DNA of 22,036 nt from a virus, in IMG/VR virus record IMGVR_UViG_3300034062_003009, positions 1 to 22,036 of that record; one strand, 5' to 3'. Of this stretch, positions 1-7,837 are shown in pieces. Position 1 is the stretch's first letter; each line of letters opens with the position of its first letter. The position numbers and the translations under genes were made by a program. The notes under the pieces were generated by a model, which was not told the origin of the DNA, searched no databases, and was given only the letters and a program-made list of their open reading frames with translations.

Positions 1-60
1 TCAAGCCGCGAGCAGCCGACTGTTGATACAGGGTTATTCCCCGGGAAAAACGCCGGTTTT

Positions 61-2145
61 ATGACCACCAGCAAGGCGGCCACCGCAGCCTACGAGCGGC
101 ACAAGAAACGCGCCGCCAGCGCGAAACGTGTGCAGTCTGCCGAGGGGCGCGAGATCGGCGAGATGCCGCCGGTCGCCGATCCGAAGCGGCGGGAGTCGTG
201 CCGGCTGGCGTTCCGCGCGTTCTGCGAGACCTACCTGCCGGACCTGTTCCCGCTGGCGTGGTCGCCGGATCACCTGACGGCCATCGGCAAGATCGAGGGT
301 GCGGTCCTGCGGGGCGAGCTGTTCGCCTTTGCGATGCCGCGCGGCTCGGGCAAGACGACGCTGTCGGAGGCGGCCTGCCTGTGGGCCATGCTCTACGGCC
401 ACCGGCAGTTCATCGTCCTGGTGGGTGCCGACCAGAACATCGCCTCGGCCATGGCCGACAGCCTGAAGGCCCAGATCGAGAACAACGACGCGCTGCTCGA
501 GGACTTCCCGGAGGCCTGCTATCCGGTGCGGTGCCTCGACCGGATCGCCCAGCGGGCCAAGGGCCAGACCTACCAGGGCGTGCCCACCGAGATGCAATGG
601 GCCGCCGACCAGATCACGCTCCCGTGGATCAAGGGCAGCGTGTCCGCCGGGGCCTGCGTCCGGGTCGCCGGCATCACCGGCCGCATCCGCGGCCTGAAGC
701 ACACCCGGCCCGACGGGTCGAGCATCCGGCCGAGCCTGGTCCTGATCGACGACCCGCAGACCGACGAATCGGCGGCGAGCCCGTCGCAGTGTGCCACCCG
801 GGAGAAGATCCTGTCGGGGGCGATCCTGGGCCTGGCCGGCCCCGGGTCGAAGATCGCCGGCCTGACCACGATCACCGTCATCCGCAACGACGACCTGGCC
901 GACCGGCTGCTGGACCGCACCCGCCACCCGGCGTGGCAGGGCGAGCGGTCGCAGCTGGTGTACGACTGGCCCACGGCCGAGGATCTGTGGCTGGAGTACG
1001 GCGAGCTGCGCCGCAGCGGCCAGCGAAACGGCACGGGCACAGGCGAGGCCGACGCTTTCTACGCCGAGCGGCGCGAGGCCATGGACGCCGGCAGCCGGGT
1101 GGCCTGGCCCGAGCGGCACAACAGTGACGAGCTGTCGGCGATCCAGCACGCCTGGAACCTGCGGATCGACCGTGGTGATGCCGCGTTCTTCGCTGAGTAC
1201 CAGAACCAGCCGCTGGCCGACCACGTCGAGAGCGACAAGCTCGACAAGCGGGCCCTGGCGGCCCGGGTGACCAACGTCCCGCGCGGCACGGTGCCGGCCA
1301 ACCACCACCGGCTCACGGCGTTTGTCGACGTCCAGGACCGGGTGCTGTTCTGGCTCGTGGCCTCGTGGTCGGACACGTTCGGCGGGCACGTCGTGAGCTA
1401 CGGCGTCTACCCGGACCAGGGCGTGACGTTTTTCGAGGCGGGCAGCGCCAAGCGGACGCTGGCCGCGGCGGCCGGCGGGGCCGGCTTCGAGGCGGCGCTG
1501 TCAGCCGGCCTCGAGCACGTCACGCAGACGCTGATCGGCCGGGACTGGCCGCGCGAGGACGGCACGGCCATGCGGATCAGCCAGATGATGATCGACGCCA
1601 ACTGGGGCAAGAGCACCGCCACGGTGCGGACGTTCGCCAAACGGTCAGCGTTCGCGGGCGTGATCCTGCCCAGCCACGGCCGCGGCATCGGGGCCTCGTC
1701 GCCTGCGCTCAACGACAAGGGCAAGGCCCGCGGCGACCGGCTGGGGCTCAACTGGCGGATCGGCCAAGTTCAGGGCCAGCGGAGCTGCACCTACGACACG
1801 AACTACTGGAAGACGTTCGTGGCCTCGCGGCTGCGGCTGGCCACGGGCGACCCCGAGGCGATCGTGTTCTGTGCCGGGGAGCACGACATGCTCTGGGACC
1901 ACCTCACCAACGAGTACCCGGTGCGGACGGAGAGTGCCCGGGGCCGGGTGGTGGACGAGTGGAAGCTGTCGGGCACCCGGTTTGAAAACCACTGGTGGGA
2001 CTGCCTGGTCGGCTCGGCGGTCTCGGCCAGCATCGCGGGCGTGAGCCCGGCGGCCACGGACACGGGCGGCCGGCAACGCCGCAAGGTGGCCCTGCCCACA
2101 CCGGGTGCCGGCAAGCGGATCGAAATCCGCAAGATGGGCGAATGA
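61..2145 (+). CDS. Phage terminase large subunit, GpA-like
   Basis: ATP-driven DNA packaging motor and nuclease that cuts concatemeric phage DNA and pumps it through the portal. The 694-aa product has a Walker A loop at about residues 91-100 (AMPRGSGKTT) and a Walker B strand at 226-231 (LVLIDD). The C-terminal half carries acidic residues in a nuclease-like arrangement: D423 in FVDVQD, D512 in MMIDANWGKS, and the Asp of WWDCLVGSA near the C-terminus. Length and layout fit GpA-type large terminases. The N-terminus is basic. The frame is open to the window edge, so a start upstream of 61 cannot be excluded; ATG 61 lacks a strong Shine-Dalgarno sequence. No small terminase is visible; it may lie upstream. 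The stop overlaps the next start (ATGA). Confidence 0.93.
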   Translation: MTTSKAATAAYERHKKRAASAKRVQSAEGREIGEMPPVADPKRRESCRLAFRAFCETYLPDLFPLAWSPDHLTAIGKIEGAVLRGELFAFAMPRGSGKTTLSEAACLWAMLYGHRQFIVLVGADQNIASAMADSLKAQIENNDALLEDFPEACYPVRCLDRIAQRAKGQTYQGVPTEMQWAADQITLPWIKGSVSAGACVRVAGITGRIRGLKHTRPDGSSIRPSLVLIDDPQTDESAASPSQCATREKILSGAILGLAGPGSKIAGLTTITVIRNDDLADRLLDRTRHPAWQGERSQLVYDWPTAEDLWLEYGELRRSGQRNGTGTGEADAFYAERREAMDAGSRVAWPERHNSDELSAIQHAWNLRIDRGDAAFFAEYQNQPLADHVESDKLDKRALAARVTNVPRGTVPANHHRLTAFVDVQDRVLFWLVASWSDTFGGHVVSYGVYPDQGVTFFEAGSAKRTLAAAAGGAGFEAALSAGLEHVTQTLIGRDWPREDGTAMRISQMMIDANWGKSTATVRTFAKRSAFAGVILPSHGRGIGASSPALNDKGKARGDRLGLNWRIGQVQGQRSCTYDTNYWKTFVASRLRLATGDPEAIVFCAGEHDMLWDHLTNEYPVRTESARGRVVDEWKLSGTRFENHWWDCLVGSAVSASIAGVSPAATDTGGRQRRKVALPTPGAGKRIEIRKMGE

Positions 2146-2546
2146 TCACGCTGACCACCGTCGACGGCCTGACGCCTGCCGATTGCACGGCGATCAAGTT
2201 TCGGCTGACGTGGCCCGGCAGCGAGTTCCAGGCCGAAGTCTCCAGCCGGCTGGCCGGCAAGACCTCGAGCTCCACGCCGATCGCGCTGTGGCATGACCGC
2301 GGGGCATTGTTGGCCTGGTCTTGCTCCCACGAGTGGCGTGACATGCAGACGCTGGAGATGTGGACCGACGAGCGGCACCGGGGCGCTGGTATAGCCTTGG
2401 CGCTATCGGCCACGCTCGCCGCGGCCGGAGTGCTCGACCGCGACCTGGTGCTGGCCGTGTTTTCACCGGCTACCGAGGCGATCGCCAGGCGGCTGGGGTT
2501 CGTGGACGTGCAGCGTTACACCCACGACTGGCACCGCGTCCAGTAG
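2142..2546 (+). CDS. GNAT-family N-acetyltransferase
   Basis: A 134-aa protein with the GNAT acetyl-CoA-binding pattern: a strand LEMWTDERHRGAGIALAL with the R-x-x-G-x-A loop near residue 83, and the C-terminal AIARRLGFVDVQRYTHDW, typical of the last helix and strand of the fold. The start ATG overlaps the terminase stop, so it is probably translationally coupled. Small acetyltransferases do occur between phage packaging genes, but their substrate is generally unknown and none can be read from this sequence. Length is at the short end for a single GNAT domain. Family confidence is good; its biological target is open. Confidence 0.8.
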   Translation: MITLTTVDGLTPADCTAIKFRLTWPGSEFQAEVSSRLAGKTSSSTPIALWHDRGALLAWSCSHEWRDMQTLEMWTDERHRGAGIALALSATLAAAGVLDRDLVLAVFSPATEAIARRLGFVDVQRYTHDWHRVQ

Positions 2547-2586
2547 CCAGACCCCCTGCGGGTTTCTCGGGGCAATCGCCTACCGT
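2546..2586 (+). promoter_or_regulatory. Shared intergenic element, copy 1 (GACCCCCTGCGG ... CTACCGT)
   Basis: Starts at the GNAT stop codon. GCCAGACCCCCTGCGG is followed, 30 bases after its GACCCCC, by CTACCGT, seven bases before the next start codon. Copies of parts of this element occur at 14882 and 19552, again directly after a stop codon and in front of a new module. ACCC/GGGT can form a four-pair hairpin. It may be a promoter, terminator or processing site; sequence alone does not decide. Confidence 0.5.
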
Positions 2587-2592
2587 CGCAGC

Positions 2593-2790
2593 ATGAGCGA
2601 CGACCTCACCGACGCGATCGAAGCGGCGGCCAAGAACCCGCAGCGCGTCCGCACCGACGCCGGCGAGGTCGAGGCCCACCCGCTGCCCGACCAGATCGAG
2701 GCGGACAAGTACCTGAAGGCCAAGGCGGCGGCCTCGACCAAGGCCCGCGGCCTGCGGTTCAACCAGATCGTTCCCGGCGGATTCCAGTGA
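2593..2790 (+). CDS. Small protein in the gpW position (head-completion candidate)
   Basis: A 65-aa protein between the terminase and portal genes, the place where lambda encodes gpW, a small head-completion protein that joins DNA-filled heads to tails. It is acidic at the N-terminus (MSDDLTDAIEAAAK), has a central PLPDQIEADKYL segment predicted helical, and ends with a basic to aromatic turn RGLRFNQIVPGG. I do not recognise the gpW sequence signature, so the assignment rests on position and size. The stop TGA overlaps the portal ATG at 2790, indicating coupled translation. Confidence 0.65.
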   Translation: MSDDLTDAIEAAAKNPQRVRTDAGEVEAHPLPDQIEADKYLKAKAAASTKARGLRFNQIVPGGFQ

Positions 2791-4697
2791 TGGCGTTCCT
2801 TGACCTGTTTCGCGGCAAGACAGAGCCCCGCCAGCCGGCGGCTCCGGTGACCCGCGCCCGGTTCGAGGCTGCCGAGCAAGGCGACGACTACAAGCACTGG
2901 GTCGCGGCCGACGCATTCAGTGCCGATGCGGCCCTGTCGCCGGCCAAGCGGCGCATCATGCGGAACCGGGCCCGCCACGAGCGGGTCAACAACTCCTACC
3001 TCGCCGGGATCTCGGCCACGCTGGCCGGCGACCTGATCGGCACCGGCCCCCGGCTGCAGCTCGACATCGGCGACGTCGATGCCGCCCGGAGCGTGGAGCG
3101 GGCGTTTTACGACTGGGGCACGCTGATCGACCTGCCGGCCAAGCTGCGGACGATGCGGGAGGCCCTGGTCACCGACGGCGAGGCGTTCGCCCTGATGATC
3201 AACAACGCCCGGCTGCCGGGCGTGCAGCTCGACCTCCGCCTGGTCGAGGCCGAGATGGTGGCCACGCCCACCGAGCTGATGTCGCAGACGATCACGCCCG
3301 AGGGCAACACGGTCGACGGGATCGAGTTCGACGCCACGGGTAACGTGGTGTCCTACCAGGTGCTCAACTTCCACCCGGGCAGCAACTACCGGATCAACAA
3401 CCTGATGTTCAATCGGGTGCCGGCCGCGGCCATGATCCACTGGTTCCGCCGGGTGCGGCCGGGCCAGAACCGCGGCTACCCCGAGGTGGCCCCGGCCCTG
3501 CGGCTGTTCGGCCAGCTGCGGCGCTACACCGAGGCCGTGATCGCGGCCGCCGAAACCGCCGCCGACTTCGCGGCGTTCATCCACAGCAACTCCCCGGCCG
3601 CGGAGGTGGACGAAGTCGATTCGTTCGCGGAGCTGGAAATCCGCAAGCGGTCGCTGGTGACGCTGCCCGAGGGCTGGGACATCTCGCAGCTGAAGGCCGA
3701 GCAGCCGACGAGCACCTACAAGGACTTCAAGCGGGAGATCCTCAACGAGATCGCCCGCTGCTTGCAGCTCCCCTACAACGTCGCCGCCCTCGACAGCTCG
3801 TCGTACAACTACGCCAGCGGCCGCATGGACCACCAGGTCTATGCCATGAACCAGCGGGTGGACCGCGACCACCTCGAGCGGATCTGCCTCGACCGCGTGC
3901 TGGCGGCCTGGGTCAACGAGGCCAGCTTGGCCGGCGTGATCCCCGACGGCCTGCCGCCGTTCAGCGAGTGGAACTGGGCCTGGGTGTGGGACGGCAAGGA
4001 TCACGTCGACCCGGCCAAGGAAGCCAACGCCTGCCAGACCCGGCTGGCCACGCTCACCACCACGCTCGCGAGCGAGTACGCCCGCCAGGGCAAGCGGTGG
4101 GACGTCGAGCTGCGGCAGATCGCGGCCGAGCGGCAGCTGATGGCCGAGCTGGGCCTGTCGATGGCTCCGGCCGGCCAGCCGGCTCCGGCGGCCCCGCAGA
4201 ACGGTGCAGACCCGGTCGAGGCGGCCCGGCCCGCCGCGAAGGTCAAGGCGGTCGTCGTCCACGGTGCCCCGGCGTCGGGCAAGAGCACCTACGTCAAGCA
4301 GAACAAGGGCCCGCGGGACGTCGTCTTCGACTTCGACCGCATCATGCAGGCGCTCAGCGGCAACGATCCGCACCAGCAGACGCGGCCGCTGATCGAATAC
4401 TGCCTCGACATTCGCGACCTGATCATCCAGAAGGCCAGAACGGCCCGCGGCATCGAGACGACTTGGGTGATCACCACGCGGGTGAAGGACGAGTTTCGGC
4501 AGGCCATGGCCGACTTGTCGCCCGAATACGTCCACATGAACACCTCGCTCGAGGAGTGCCTGCGGCGCGTCGATGCCGACCCGCACCGCTCCGCCGTGGC
4601 CGAGCAGATGAAGAAGGTCATCCGCGACTACTTCGCCGAGCAAGCGCCGCCGCAGCCGGCCGCTGCGGCCTACGAGCTCGAGGAGGTGCCCGCGTGA
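2790..4697 (+). CDS. Portal protein (lambda GpB-like) with C-terminal P-loop kinase domain
   Basis: The portal is the dodecameric ring at the capsid vertex through which DNA enters and leaves. Residues about 1-460 read as a GpB-type portal: a basic RNRARHERVNNSY segment, a LIGTGPRLQLD turn, a RVRPGQNRGYPEVAPAL loop and a long helical ETAADFAAF region. A Pro/Ala-rich linker (about 455-482) joins this to a second domain with Walker A GAPASGKST at residues 492-500, then VVFDFDRIMQALSG, LDIRDLIIQKA, TTWVITTR and CLRRVDADPHRS. That order resembles the polynucleotide-kinase-like ATP-binding domains that many phages encode as separate genes beside packaging genes. I chose ATG 2790, which overlaps the previous stop, over GTG 2787. 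The fusion is unusual and the kinase substrate is unknown. Confidence 0.88.
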   Translation: MAFLDLFRGKTEPRQPAAPVTRARFEAAEQGDDYKHWVAADAFSADAALSPAKRRIMRNRARHERVNNSYLAGISATLAGDLIGTGPRLQLDIGDVDAARSVERAFYDWGTLIDLPAKLRTMREALVTDGEAFALMINNARLPGVQLDLRLVEAEMVATPTELMSQTITPEGNTVDGIEFDATGNVVSYQVLNFHPGSNYRINNLMFNRVPAAAMIHWFRRVRPGQNRGYPEVAPALRLFGQLRRYTEAVIAAAETAADFAAFIHSNSPAAEVDEVDSFAELEIRKRSLVTLPEGWDISQLKAEQPTSTYKDFKREILNEIARCLQLPYNVAALDSSSYNYASGRMDHQVYAMNQRVDRDHLERICLDRVLAAWVNEASLAGVIPDGLPPFSEWNWAWVWDGKDHVDPAKEANACQTRLATLTTTLASEYARQGKRWDVELRQIAAERQLMAELGLSMAPAGQPAPAAPQNGADPVEAARPAAKVKAVVVHGAPASGKSTYVKQNKGPRDVVFDFDRIMQALSGNDPHQQTRPLIEYCLDIRDLIIQKARTARGIETTWVITTRVKDEFRQAMADLSPEYVHMNTSLEECLRRVDADPHRSAVAEQMKKVIRDYFAEQAPPQPAAAAYELEEVPA

Positions 4698-4759
4698 TCG
4701 ACGAATGGCTTGACTGGGACGACGACTCCGACGGCCTCGTGCAGGAGATCTGGGTATGA
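4694..4759 (+). CDS. 21-aa acidic micro-ORF between portal and protease-capsid genes
   Basis: The GTG start overlaps the portal stop (GTGA) and its stop overlaps the capsid gene start (ATGA). A perfect AGGAGG lies at 4681-4686, seven bases before the GTG. The product, about MIDEWLDWDDDSDGLVQEIWV, is strongly acidic with three Trp. A ribosome-binding site this strong together with double overlap suggests it is translated. It may act as a coupling element that delivers ribosomes to the protease-capsid start, or the peptide may have a structural role. No family is recognised. Confidence 0.6.
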   Translation: MIDEWLDWDDDSDGLVQEIWV

Positions 4760-6609
4760 GCGACAAACTCGCATTCTCGGGCGGCGTGGAGTTTCTGCAG
4801 GCTGCCGACGGCGAGGCCGCGGCCGGCCCGAAGCGGTTCCGTATCGTCGCCTACACCGGTGCCCCGATCCGGCAGGGCTGGAGCCGGGAGCCCGTGATCA
4901 TCGACATGGCCGGCATGACGCTGCCGCAGACCGTGCCGATCGTGGTCGGCCACGACTACGCCATCGGGTCGATCCTCGGCCAGGGCACGCCGAGCGTGCA
5001 GGGCGGGCAGCTGATCGTGGAGGGCGAGATCCTCGCCGACAACGACAACGCCCGCCAGGTGCTCGCCCTCGCGGCCGCCGGCTACCAGTGGCAGGCCAGC
5101 GTCGGGGCCGACGTCGGCCGCCACCTGCGATTCGGCGAAGACCAGGCTACCTCCGTCAACGGGCAGACCGTCACCGGTCCTGTCCGCATCGTTCGGGCCT
5201 CCACGCTGCGGGAGACCTCTTTCGTCACCTTGGGGGCCGATCGCAGCACGGCCGTTTCCATCGCCGCAGACGCGGCAGAGGAGAACACCATGGCGGCTGA
5301 CGCCACCACCAAGCCCACGGACGAGGTCATCGAGACCTTGGTCGTGGCGGCCACGGCGGAGGTCGCCGTGGAGCCCGTCCCCACCCCCGCCGTTTCGGCC
5401 GACACCAGCGAGCTGCTGGCCAAGCTGACGGCAGTTTCCGAAAGGCTCGACAAGATGGAGAAGCTGCAGTCGACCCGTGACGAGCGGCCCGTGGCTCCGG
5501 CCGGGCACGTCGTGACGCCGGTGGCCCCGACCGCCGAGGTGATCGAGGCCTCGTTCGCCCTGCAGGGCAACCTGCCCGGCGTCGAGAAGAAGTACCGTCC
5601 CGAGGTGCTCGAGGCGGCCGACAAGGCCCGCCGCGACATCAGCCTCGAGACGGTGCTGGTGCAGGCCGCCGTGGCCAACGGCTACGACGGCAGCCCGCGG
5701 ATCAACTCGTCGACGCTGCGGCCGATCCTCGCCGCCGCGTGGGCGACCCACTCGATCGCCGGGATCCTGTCGGCGACGGTGAACAAGTTCCTCCTGGCCG
5801 GTTTCGACTCGGTCGAACAGGCCTGGCGGAGCATCTCGGCGACCCGGAGCGTGAACGACTTCAAGACGCTGACGAGCTACCGGCTCAACGGCGGCTTCAA
5901 GTTCAAGAAGGTGCCCAACGGTGGCGAGCTGAAGAACGCCGCGGCCTCCGACGAGAGCCGGACGATCTCGGCCGAGACCTACGGCATCATGACCAGCGTG
6001 ACCCGGACGGACCTGATCAACGACGACCTCGGTGCCCTGACCGCGGTCCCGCAGCGGATCGGCCGGGGCGGTGCTCTCAGCCTCAACGACGTCTTCTGGA
6101 CGGAGTTCCAGGCGAACCACTCCAGCTGGTACACCGCGGCCCGTGGCAACATCAAGACCACGGCCGGGGCGCTCAGCCTGGCGAACCTGAAGAACCTGAC
6201 GACGCTGTTCAGGAAGCTGAAGGATCCCGACGGCAACCCGGTGGCGGTCGAGCCGAGGATCCTCCTGGTGCCGGCCGACATCGAGCTGGCGGCGGCCGAG
6301 ATCATGGGCACCAACCTCCTCATCGGCCAGGGTGCCAACGAGGCGGCGCGGCCCAACGTGAACGTCCTCGCCGGCCGGTATCAGGTGGTCCCCACGACCT
6401 ACCTGACCAGCGCGGAGGACTACTACCTCGTCGCCAGCCCGGCCGACCTGCCGGCGATGGAGGTGGCGTTCTTGAACGGCGTGCAGAGCCCGATCGTGGA
6501 GACGGCCGAGGCCGACTTCAACACGCTGGGCGTTCAGATGCGTGGCTACTTCGACTTTGGCGTGGCCAAGGCCGAGTACCTCGCCAGCGTGAAGGGCGAC
6601 GTGTCGTGA
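4756..6609 (+). CDS. Prohead protease fused to gpT-like major capsid protein
   Basis: A 617-aa polyprotein. Residues about 25-165 match a phage prohead protease: conserved His66 in VVGHDYAIG, Ser115 in WQASVGADV and the RETSFVTLGADRST end strand. Residues 179-240 are Ala/Val/Glu-rich with a predicted coiled coil (LLAKLTAVSERLDKMEKL), as expected of a scaffold or delta domain. From about 255 on it reads as a major head subunit, with SAETYGIMTSVTRTDLINDD and GRGGALSLNDVFW resembling Mu gpT-type capsids. The protease would release the capsid subunit during assembly. An internal in-frame ATG at 5290 has its own ribosome site. The start overlaps the micro-ORF stop. Confidence 0.9.
   Translation: MSDKLAFSGGVEFLQAADGEAAAGPKRFRIVAYTGAPIRQGWSREPVIIDMAGMTLPQTVPIVVGHDYAIGSILGQGTPSVQGGQLIVEGEILADNDNARQVLALAAAGYQWQASVGADVGRHLRFGEDQATSVNGQTVTGPVRIVRASTLRETSFVTLGADRSTAVSIAADAAEENTMAADATTKPTDEVIETLVVAATAEVAVEPVPTPAVSADTSELLAKLTAVSERLDKMEKLQSTRDERPVAPAGHVVTPVAPTAEVIEASFALQGNLPGVEKKYRPEVLEAADKARRDISLETVLVQAAVANGYDGSPRINSSTLRPILAAAWATHSIAGILSATVNKFLLAGFDSVEQAWRSISATRSVNDFKTLTSYRLNGGFKFKKVPNGGELKNAAASDESRTISAETYGIMTSVTRTDLINDDLGALTAVPQRIGRGGALSLNDVFWTEFQANHSSWYTAARGNIKTTAGALSLANLKNLTTLFRKLKDPDGNPVAVEPRILLVPADIELAAAEIMGTNLLIGQGANEAARPNVNVLAGRYQVVPTTYLTSAEDYYLVASPADLPAMEVAFLNGVQSPIVETAEADFNTLGVQMRGYFDFGVAKAEYLASVKGDVS
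5277..5292 (+). promoter_or_regulatory. Internal ribosome binding site and in-frame ATG within protease-capsid gene
   Basis: AGAGGAGA at 5277-5284 is followed six bases after its GGAG by ATG 5290, in frame with the polyprotein (Met179). Starting here would produce scaffold plus capsid (439 aa) without the protease. In lambda, the scaffold Nu3 likewise begins inside the protease gene C. Function here is inferred. Confidence 0.6.
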
Positions 6610-6617
6610 TCCATGTG

Positions 6618-6651
6618 GCCCGGCGGGCCGGGGCTTCCCAGCCCGCCGGGC
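6618..6651 (+). terminator. Strong GC hairpin after the capsid gene
   Basis: GCCCGGCGGG (6618-6627) and CCCGCCGGGC (6642-6651) form a perfect 10-bp stem with a 14-base loop, nine bases after the capsid stop. There is no T-run, so it may be a partial terminator or an mRNA-stabilising structure that sets capsid against decoration protein levels. Confidence 0.55.
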
Positions 6652-6694
6652 ATCTGACCTCCAACCTCTCCAACGACAGAAAGCAGGTGATCCA

Positions 6695-7024
6695 ATGGCT
6701 TATGAGCAGAAGGGCGGGCTGATCGAGCACACCGCGTCGGGGGCCATCGCGGCCGGCGACGTGGTCGTGATCGGCTCGCTGGTGGGCGTGGCGCCGCGGC
6801 CGATCGCGAACGGTGCGGTCGGCACGGTGGCGATCCAAGGCGTGTGGAGCGTGCCCAAGCTGGCGACCGGCACCGAGGGTGCCGTGACGGCCGGGCAGCG
6901 CGTCTACTGGTACGCCGCGTCGGGCGTGGTGGCCGTGAGCCACGCGACCGGCACGGCGATGGGCTACGCGGTTTCGGCTGCGGCCGCCCAGACCACCTCG
7001 GTCGACGTCTACCTCGAGCGGTAG
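6695..7024 (+). CDS. DUF2190 capsid decoration protein
   Basis: A 109-aa protein of the DUF2190 type, a family found directly after major capsid genes and thought to decorate or stabilise capsids. The sequence is almost entirely short beta strands with Gly turns: VVVIGSLVGVAPRPIANGAVGTVAIQGVW and GQRVYWYAASGVVAVS, ending AVSAAAAQTTSVDVYLER. An AGCAGGTGA ribosome site precedes ATG 6695. Position, length and repeat-like pattern all agree with the family. It sits between two strong hairpins, which may give it its own transcript level. Confidence 0.85.
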   Translation: MAYEQKGGLIEHTASGAIAAGDVVVIGSLVGVAPRPIANGAVGTVAIQGVWSVPKLATGTEGAVTAGQRVYWYAASGVVAVSHATGTAMGYAVSAAAAQTTSVDVYLER

Positions 7025-7051
7025 TCCGACAGCCCGTGAACCTACCCGCAA

Positions 7052-7092
7052 CCCCCGGACGGCGCGCCATCGCTACCGCGCGCCGCCGGGGG
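7052..7092 (+). terminator. Long GC hairpin after the DUF2190 gene
   Basis: CCCCCGGACGGCGCGC (7052-7067) pairs with GCGCGCCGCCGGGGG (7078-7092): a 15-bp stem with one bulged A and a 10-base loop. It sits in the 90-base gap between two genes. A terminator without a T-run, or an RNA-protecting structure, is likely. Confidence 0.6.
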
Positions 7093-7114
7093 CTTGCCGG
7101 GTGTGGAGGATCCG

Positions 7115-7546
7115 ATGCCCGACATGCTCGCCGCCGGTGCCGCCTGGCTCACGGCCCAGCTCAACGCTGCGGCCGCCGCCACGGTCACCTACCGGCGGGG
7201 CGGCGACGAGGCCGAGATCAGCGCCACCATCGGGAGAAGCGACTTCGAGGCCCAGGGCCAGGAGGGCGTGATCGAGAACTGGGAGTCGCGCGACTTCCTG
7301 ATCCCGACCGCGAGCCTGCCGTTCGGGGAGCCCAAGCGGGGTGACCTGATCGTTGAGACGTCCGGCGACCTCGAGCTGGTCTACGAGGTCTCGGCCCCGC
7401 GGGGCGTGCCCGTGTTCCGCTACGGCGATGCGTTCCGCTCGATCGTGCGGGTGCATACCAAGCAGACCGACGACGGCGTCGAACTGCTCCTGACCGAGGC
7501 GGGTGACCAGCTCGTCACCGAAACCGCTCAACCCCTGGTGCTCTGA
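7115..7546 (+). CDS. Head-tail adaptor or virion protein candidate
   Basis: A 143-aa beta-rich protein right after the head genes, where small head-tail connector proteins usually lie. It opens with a helix (MLAAGAAWLTAQLNAA), then VTYRRGGDEAEISATIGRSDFEAQ, ESRDFLIPTASL, GEPKRGDLIVET and VYEVSAPRGVPVFRYGDAFRSIVRVHTKQ. This alternation of strands resembles gpFII-like joining proteins, but I would not claim a family match. GGAGGA at 7105-7110 precedes ATG 7115; ATG 7124 is a possible alternative. The stop overlaps the next start (TGATG). Confidence 0.65.
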   Translation: MPDMLAAGAAWLTAQLNAAAAATVTYRRGGDEAEISATIGRSDFEAQGQEGVIENWESRDFLIPTASLPFGEPKRGDLIVETSGDLELVYEVSAPRGVPVFRYGDAFRSIVRVHTKQTDDGVELLLTEAGDQLVTETAQPLVL

Positions 7547-7830
7547 TGGCGAACAAGAAGATCTCGGCGTTGCCCCTGGCCGCGAGCGTGACCGGCCCCG
7601 ACCTGATCGCGGTCGTGAGCGGCGGGGCGACCAAGCGGGCCACGATGAACGCGGTGCAGACGTTTTGCGCCGTGACCGGCCCGACGGGCCCGGCCGGCGT
7701 GGGCGAGCACTACGAGGCCTCGTCGGCCCCGGCGTCGGGCTCGACCGGGGCGACGTGGTTCAACCCGGACACGGGCGAGTTCTACATCCGCTCGGCGGGA
7801 TCGTGGCTGAAGGTCGGTCAAACGTCTTGA
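7546..7830 (+). CDS. Small surface or fibre protein with short Gly-X-Y stretch
   Basis: 94 aa. The N-terminus (MANKKISALPLAASVTGPDLIAVVSGGATKRATM) resembles the base-binding segments at the front of phage fibre proteins. It is followed by a short collagen-like GPTGPAG and a C-terminal GATWFNPDTGEFYIRSAGSWLKV of the type seen in tail-fibre and hydrolase accessory modules. It is coupled by TGATG to the preceding gene and lies eight bases before another collagen-like gene. It probably forms part of a trimeric surface fibre; the exact site on the virion is unknown. Confidence 0.6.
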   Translation: MANKKISALPLAASVTGPDLIAVVSGGATKRATMNAVQTFCAVTGPTGPAGVGEHYEASSAPASGSTGATWFNPDTGEFYIRSAGSWLKVGQTS

Positions 7831-7837
7831 GGTAGCC

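Noticed and set aside
1-60. Coding upstream of the terminase ATG
   Set aside because: The frame is open to the window edge, but 20 codons are too few to judge; left unannotated.
1995-2546. Longer GNAT protein starting at 1995
   Set aside because: It would overlap the terminase gene by 150 bases with shadow-type sequence; ATG 2142 at the ATGA overlap is better.
2580-4766. Long minus-strand open frame of 728 codons opposite the portal gene, and similar ones at 34-1389, 4618-6120 and 14664-15890
   Set aside because: They are Arg/Gly/Val-rich mirror frames caused by high GC; the + strand proteins have clear domains, and no ribosome sites or coherent motifs support the minus frames.
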